NCBI RefSeq assembly: GCF_021010565.1
Contig: NZ_JAJNAY010000002.1
Coordinates: 372,001-436,000, forward strand
Direction: 5' to 3'
From: Chryseobacterium turcicum
GTDB taxonomy: Bacteria; Bacteroidota; Bacteroidia; Flavobacteriales; Weeksellaceae
DNA: 64,000 nt
Positions 60,159 through 64,000 of the stretch are shown one piece after another. Position numbers and translations under genes: made by a program. Under the pieces are notes generated by a model. It did no database searches. It worked only from the letters and a program-made list of their open reading frames with translations, and was not told where the DNA came from. Numbering within the stretch: position 1 is the first letter of the stretch; each line of letters begins with the position of its first letter.

Positions 60159-60809
60159 TTAATAAGCTGCAGTAAATCTTTCACGGATGTGATTATTCTG
60201 CTCTAATTCATCTACCAAAACAACAGCAACATCTTCTACAGAAAGTACACTTCTTCCTTCTTCATTGAATACAGGATTTTCAAGGGCAGTTCTGTATTTT
60301 CCGGTTCTGATACCTGCTGTTCCAGGGTGCATTTCAATTGCTGGGCTGAAGAAAGTCCAGTCTAAGGTTGTATTTTCTTTAATTTTATTCAGATAATCTC
60401 TTGCAGCCGTAGCTCCTGGTTTAATATCTGCCGGAAAATCGGGTCCGTCAACCAATTGATTTCCATCAATAAATAAACTACCTGCGCCTCCAACAGTAAT
60501 AAATCTTTTCACCCCTGACTTTTCAACTGCTTTTTCGATATTGATTGACCCATTTAAGAAATCATTGTAAAGATTAGGGTTCGTCCAACCAGCATTGAAA
60601 GTATTAATTACGGCATCATTTCCTTTTAGAGCTTCTGCTAAATCATCTACATTGTTTACATCAACGCTTTTTGCTTTTACATTGTCAGTTTCATTTACTT
60701 TCGTTACATCTCTAACGATTGCCTCTACTTCAAAACCTCTTTTTGCAAGTTCTTTCACTACTTGTGTTCCCACAAAACCTGTTGCACCGATTACTGCTAC
60801 TTTTTTCAT
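60159..60809 (-). CDS. NAD(P)-binding atypical SDR (YwnB/NmrA-like)
   Basis: 216 residues. Starts KKVAVIGATGFVGTQVVKEL, a Rossmann motif of the GxxGxxG type, then FEVEAIVRDVTKV, AVINTFNAGWTNP, TVGGAGSLFIDGNQLVDG and DWTFFSPAIEMHPG. The family binds NAD(P) and acts on flavins or as a sensor; many lack proven activity. The next gene upstream is an Rrf2 regulator, the same pairing as ywnA-ywnB in Bacillus subtilis, and both promoters share ATTACAA-type sites. Confidence 0.85.
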   Translation of the reverse strand: MKKVAVIGATGFVGTQVVKELAKRGFEVEAIVRDVTKVNETDNVKAKSVDVNNVDDLAEALKGNDAVINTFNAGWTNPNLYNDFLNGSINIEKAVEKSGVKRFITVGGAGSLFIDGNQLVDGPDFPADIKPGATAARDYLNKIKENTTLDWTFFSPAIEMHPGTAGIRTGKYRTALENPVFNEEGRSVLSVEDVAVVLVDELEQNNHIRERFTAAY

Positions 60810-60827
60810 AATATTTTTATTTAAATT

Positions 60828-60850
60828 AATTGTAATAAATATTGTTACAT
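60828..60850 (-). promoter_or_regulatory. Operator-like palindrome before the NAD(P)-binding gene
   Basis: AATTGTAATAAATATTGTTAC then AT: an imperfect palindrome TGTAAT..ATTGTTACA, 18 bases upstream of the start. Same AATTGTAAT half as at 61307. Confidence 0.55.
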
Positions 60851-60867
60851 TTTAAGTCAAAAAAATT

Positions 60868-61278
60868 TTAACCGAATTGTTCGGTAAATTCTTTCAAAGA
60901 CTTATCTCCTAAAAACTTGCTAACCAATAAGTCTGTCTCTATAAAAAGTTGTCCTAACTGAGCATTAATATCTTTTCCAACAGGACAAGCAGGATTAGGA
61001 TTCTGATTTTTCTTACCTAAAACATCCGAATTTTTTACTGCTGCATAAATTTCAGAAATACTGATTTCAGAAGCGTTTTTTGCCAACTGACTTCCTCCTA
61101 CTTTACCTTTTCGGCTCATAATCAGCCCGGCTTCCTTTAAGACACCGATTTCTTTACGAACAATAACAGGATTTACATTAATACTACCTGCAAGCCAATC
61201 AGAAGTCATCCACTCTTGAGGAAATTTCGACAATAATGTCATAATATGTATTGCCGTAGCAAATCTTGTATTGTTCAT
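60868..61278 (-). CDS. Rrf2 family transcriptional regulator
   Basis: 136 residues. Winged helix: MNNTRFATAIHIMTLLSKFP, LAGSINVNPVIVRKEIGVLK as recognition helix, and RKGKVGGSQLAKNASEISIS as the wing. The three-Cys Fe-S set of IscR/NsrR is reduced to one Cys in ACPVGKDI, as in the YwnA/CymR branch, so an Fe-S cluster is unlikely; a thiol or metabolite signal is more probable. The region in front of it has three copies of ATTACAATT in both orientations. It probably controls itself and the neighbouring gene. Confidence 0.88.
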   Translation of the reverse strand: MNNTRFATAIHIMTLLSKFPQEWMTSDWLAGSINVNPVIVRKEIGVLKEAGLIMSRKGKVGGSQLAKNASEISISEIYAAVKNSDVLGKKNQNPNPACPVGKDINAQLGQLFIETDLLVSKFLGDKSLKEFTEQFG

Positions 61279-61306
61279 AATTACTCTGCAAAGATATAAA
61301 AAATTT

Positions 61307-61347
61307 AATTGTAATAAAATTAATTACAATTAAATTTTATTACAATT
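61307..61347 (-). promoter_or_regulatory. Operator-like sites before the Rrf2 gene
   Basis: AATTGTAAT (61307-61315) and ATTACAATT (61323-61331) form a perfect inverted pair separated by 7 bases, and a third ATTACAATT lies at 61339-61347. They are 29-69 bases upstream of the regulator start. Confidence 0.6.
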
Positions 61348-62812
61348 ATTTTGTCTCAATTGAAATAATCTTCTTTCCTACATTTCCCAAGTAATGGTTA
61401 ACAAGAGGTTCATAAATTTTATATCCATTTTCAGCATTTGTAAAAATGATCAATCCTTTTTTTGTTTTTGGTAAAAGAAAAACAATAGTATTTACTCCTT
61501 TATCAGATCCTCCATGAGATAAGGCAATTTCGTTATTTCCAAGATCATAAATTTCAAATCCTAAACCGAAAAATTTATTTTTTTTGGTTTCAATCTGTTT
61601 AGTTTTCATTTCTTCGGCAATCTTTGATGACAACAAATCATTATTCAAAACACCAACTAAAAATTTCCCATAATCTTCTACAGAGGTTACTAAATCATCG
61701 GCTGCATTTGGAGTTTTATTTTTTACAATTTCATACGGCTTTCCGGAGTTATTGTAACCAAGTATCATTCTCTCAGAACACGTCTTTTCATTCCAGATAT
61801 AACTTGTATCTTTCATATCTAAAGGCTGAAAAACAAGTTCTTTTGCCAATTCTTCAAGACTTTTATGAAATTTATTTTCAAGGGCTTTTCTCAGATACTC
61901 AAAACCTTCACCGGAATATTGATATTTTGTTCCGGGATCAAATTCGAAACGAAGTTTTTTATCATTATTCATCCATCTCCAATTCGGAAAACCTGTTTGA
62001 TGGCTTAAAATTAATCTTGTGGTCAATTTTTTATATCTTGGGTCTTTAGCAATATCAGAATCGATAAAATATTTATCAAGCGGCTCATCTAGATTCCATT
62101 TTCCAAGACTTACCAAGCGTAAAACTGTTATTGCAGTGATTGGTTTGGTTAAAGAAGCAACATTAAAAAGGCTATTGTAAGAAGCAGAAGTTTTATCATT
62201 TAATTTTCCATAAACTTTTATTTCTGTCAATTTTCCATCTTCAATAATTCCTAAACCTAAAGTTGGAATGTTATTACTCTTTAGCAATTGTTCCAAATTA
62301 TCGGTAAGTTTTGATTGCCTTGAATCTCCGTGATCATAACTTAAAATATCACTCATAATCCAATTACCGTCTTTTTTTGTCCAGACTGTTGTAAATTTCG
62401 CTTGCCCGCCTAAAATATCTTCTTTATTTTTTTCACGAATAAAAAACTGGTGTTCTCCAGACTGTATCGCACCGTATAATTCGCCGTTATTGTATAATGG
62501 AAAAACTTCCAGACTACTTTCAATAACTTTTCGAATTGGTTTTTGAGCTAGGTTTGAACAGATATTCTGTTTTGTTCTTTCCATGAATAATTTCTTGTCC
62601 TGAAACCCGCCATTATCGTGATAGAATTTTAGATTCTCATCTACCGATTTTTCAAGATATGCGAGGTCACAATTATTAAAACCCCGTTCAAAAAAAAGAC
62701 TATCTTGTTTCTTTAATTCTACAAATAATGGTGAATTTTTATCGATTTGTGCATTGAAATTCCCGAAGAAAAAGAAGAGAATAAAAATGCTGATATTAGG
62801 TTTTTTAGGCAT
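61346..62812 (-). CDS. DUF4440/NTF2-like plus serine beta-lactamase-like protein
   Basis: 488 residues. Signal peptide (cut near FNAQ). Residues about 25-155 form an NTF2-like (DUF4440) domain (FNNCDLAYLEKSVDENLKFY, KFTTVWTKKDGNWIMSDILS). The rest is a class C beta-lactamase/DD-peptidase-like hydrolase: SxxK in NVASLTKPITAITVL, YxN-type Tyr in TKYQYSGEGFEYL, HGGSDKG as the third motif. Such proteins are mostly peptidases or esterases, not drug-degrading enzymes. The combination of the two domains in one secreted protein is unusual. Stand-alone gene. Confidence 0.85.
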   Translation of the reverse strand: MPKKPNISIFILFFFFGNFNAQIDKNSPLFVELKKQDSLFFERGFNNCDLAYLEKSVDENLKFYHDNGGFQDKKLFMERTKQNICSNLAQKPIRKVIESSLEVFPLYNNGELYGAIQSGEHQFFIREKNKEDILGGQAKFTTVWTKKDGNWIMSDILSYDHGDSRQSKLTDNLEQLLKSNNIPTLGLGIIEDGKLTEIKVYGKLNDKTSASYNSLFNVASLTKPITAITVLRLVSLGKWNLDEPLDKYFIDSDIAKDPRYKKLTTRLILSHQTGFPNWRWMNNDKKLRFEFDPGTKYQYSGEGFEYLRKALENKFHKSLEELAKELVFQPLDMKDTSYIWNEKTCSERMILGYNNSGKPYEIVKNKTPNAADDLVTSVEDYGKFLVGVLNNDLLSSKIAEEMKTKQIETKKNKFFGLGFEIYDLGNNEIALSHGGSDKGVNTIVFLLPKTKKGLIIFTNAENGYKIYEPLVNHYLGNVGKKIISIETK

Positions 62813-62897
62813 TGATTAATTTTTGACAAAGATTCAGAATAAACTGTATTTAAATCAAAAAAAGAACCCGACAAAAACCCGACAATCATCTGTGAAT

Positions 62898-63476
62898 TTA
62901 TATAATATTGAAATTCAACCTGTAACGAAGACTTCTTCTCTTATCAATTTCGTAAGCATTTCTCAGAATAATGTAAACATTTGCTAGAATTAAAAAAATC
63001 ATCGTTACCATAACAGATTCCCGGCCTAATTTTAAGAGCACAATAATCATAAAAATAATCGGGGAAATAATGGCTACAAATATTTGAAGAGAAATAATCT
63101 GTTTTACAATATAAGACTTTTCTTTTGTGAAAAGCATAATCAATAATGGTGGTAGAAAATTAGCAATCGGAAGCCATGCTAAAGGAAGTGAAGAAAGATT
63201 AATTATCTTAATTAAACTAAAATTAAAAGGAGAATCGTTTTCTTTTTCTGTCACCAAAACTACTTCATCAACTGTAATTTCTTCTTTTATCATTTCTGAA
63301 ATTAATAAATCCTTTTCAGGAACTTCAAGGCTTTTGGCCAAAGTTTTCAACGTATAACCTTTAGGAATTGTTCCAGCTTCAATTCTCTGAATTGTTCTTA
63401 CTGAAATTCCCGATTTTTCAGCTAATTCTTCCTGAGTTAGATTTTTTGTCTCGCGGATTTTTTTTAATTCAGACAT
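62898..63476 (-). CDS. Membrane-attached XRE family regulator
   Basis: 192 residues. Residues 1-60 are a helix-turn-helix of the Cro/CI type: LTQEELAEKSGISVRTIQRI, EAGTIPKGYTLKTLAKSLEV. A polar linker is followed by three to four hydrophobic helices (LPLAWLPIANFLPPLLIMLF, IISLQIFVAIISPIIFMIIV, MVTMIFLILANVYIIL), a DUF4870-like membrane part. It suggests a DNA-binding protein held at the membrane, perhaps reading a membrane signal. Targets unknown. Confidence 0.82.
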   Translation of the reverse strand: MSELKKIRETKNLTQEELAEKSGISVRTIQRIEAGTIPKGYTLKTLAKSLEVPEKDLLISEMIKEEITVDEVVLVTEKENDSPFNFSLIKIINLSSLPLAWLPIANFLPPLLIMLFTKEKSYIVKQIISLQIFVAIISPIIFMIIVLLKLGRESVMVTMIFLILANVYIILRNAYEIDKRRSLRYRLNFNII

Positions 63477-63528
63477 TATTTTGCGACTAGATTACGGCAA
63501 ATTTACAGATTCAAACTTTTACACTGCT

Positions 63529-64000
63529 TTACAAAATCAATTTATCCAAATCTAAAAGCAGATAATTAATAGTCTGATTAATCGTACGGGTTGCCGATTG
63601 CATCTGATTAAGCATCGCCGCACGATTGTGAAGGTCACCAGCACGGTAAAAACCTCCATCTTTAAAAATCACAGATTGATTTGCTGCATTCTCGTCATCA
63701 TCAAACTGATAGTGCAGCCACCTTTCTTTCATATTTGAAATAATAGAGTGCTTTTCTTTATTTGAAAACCTTTTTTCAGTATACATATACCAGATAAAAG
63801 GTGGAAAATTAGGAGATTCTAACTTCTCGTTCCAAATATCTCTCAATAAGTTTCTTTGATGTATAAATTCTACTTTTTTACCTTTAGGATTTAATGTTGC
63901 CAAACCAAAAGCAGCTCCCAAAGTACCTCCGGAAATATCAATCGCATTGCTCCATCCGTTATCACTTACAATCCCGCCAGCAATTGAGGTTACTGCTCCA
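63529..64000 (-). CDS. Partial protein of unknown function (right edge)
   Basis: The frame is open to the right edge and the visible 156 residues are the C-terminal part; the gene starts beyond the window. It begins with AVTSIAGGIVSDNGWSNAID, a glycine-rich stretch, followed by GGTLGAAFGLATLNPKGK, a Trp/Tyr-rich segment FPPFIWYMYTEKRFSN, and a helical end ATRTINQTINYLLLDLDKLI. No family recognised. The internal TTG near 63921 is not taken as the start, because the frame continues with normal composition upstream of it. Confidence 0.6.
   Translation of the reverse strand, partial: GAVTSIAGGIVSDNGWSNAIDISGGTLGAAFGLATLNPKGKKVEFIHQRNLLRDIWNEKLESPNFPPFIWYMYTEKRFSNKEKHSIISNMKERWLHYQFDDDENAANQSVIFKDGGFYRAGDLHNRAAMLNQMQSATRTINQTINYLLLDLDKLIL

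Noticed and set aside
61346..62812. Antibiotic-resistance beta-lactamase
   Set aside because: Motifs YSG and HGG and the NTF2-like domain point to a peptidase/esterase-like member; no basis for a resistance claim.

Overview
The window reads as chromosomal DNA of a Chryseobacterium-like member of the Flavobacteriia (Bacteroidota). The sequence is AT-rich. It carries the type IX secretion genes gldKLMN, a PorZ-like gene and a CHU_C-type secreted protein. Several genes are preceded by the Bacteroidota -7 promoter box TAnnTTTG. Secretion signals are mostly lipoprotein type. Species level cannot be fixed from the sequence alone.

Left edge (1-3575): five small genes, all on the plus strand (partial unknown, DUF4279 protein, membrane protein, ASCH-domain lipoprotein, secreted protein). 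Each is followed by a related imperfect palindrome of about 110-140 bp whose outer ends read GCTAAC / GTTAGC (or GTTAAC). This looks like a mobile gene-cassette array that continues to the left of the window, and it is the most unusual part of the window. From 3576 to 5356 lies a repeat-rich stretch: a palindromic element, a duplicated 139 bp block, half of a dispersed element and a 42 bp tandem repeat, around one unknown gene.

5357-16843 and on to 22719 (nearly all minus strand): a tripartite RND efflux operon (adaptor, pump, TolC-like channel) with a small membrane protein upstream; a MliC-like lipoprotein and a DAO-type oxidoreductase; the gldK-gldL-gldM-gldN operon; then glycogen synthase-like protein, DUF4270 lipoprotein and glmS. 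panC diverges from this block and is followed by a Lys-Leu-Lys tRNA cluster.

24286-39143: aroK, an S4 RNA-binding protein, an FKBP-like lipoprotein, a glutamate synthase-like flavoprotein, mtaB, a transglutaminase-like/DUF1572 gene pair, a T9SS cargo protein, a possible PD-(D/E)XK nuclease, an alpha-glucan phosphorylase-like protein that has Thr where the PLP lysine is expected, a 194 bp MITE-like element, a DPP IV-type peptidase and a ParE/RelE toxin-antitoxin pair.

39228-53512: three tandem POT peptide transporters (with the DPP IV gene, a peptide-use region), a thioredoxin-like protein, recG, dapA, a 5'-nucleotidase split into two genes, porZ and recO. 53514-64000: an SDR, a GNAT, a DUF1684 protein, mqo, gpsA, an M23 peptidase, an Rrf2 regulator with its NAD(P)-binding partner and shared operator-like sites, a DUF4440/beta-lactamase fusion, a membrane-attached XRE regulator and a partial unknown gene at the edge. 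Short palindromic elements recur in the intergenic gaps. No rRNA genes, CRISPR arrays, insertion-sequence transposases or prophage genes were seen.
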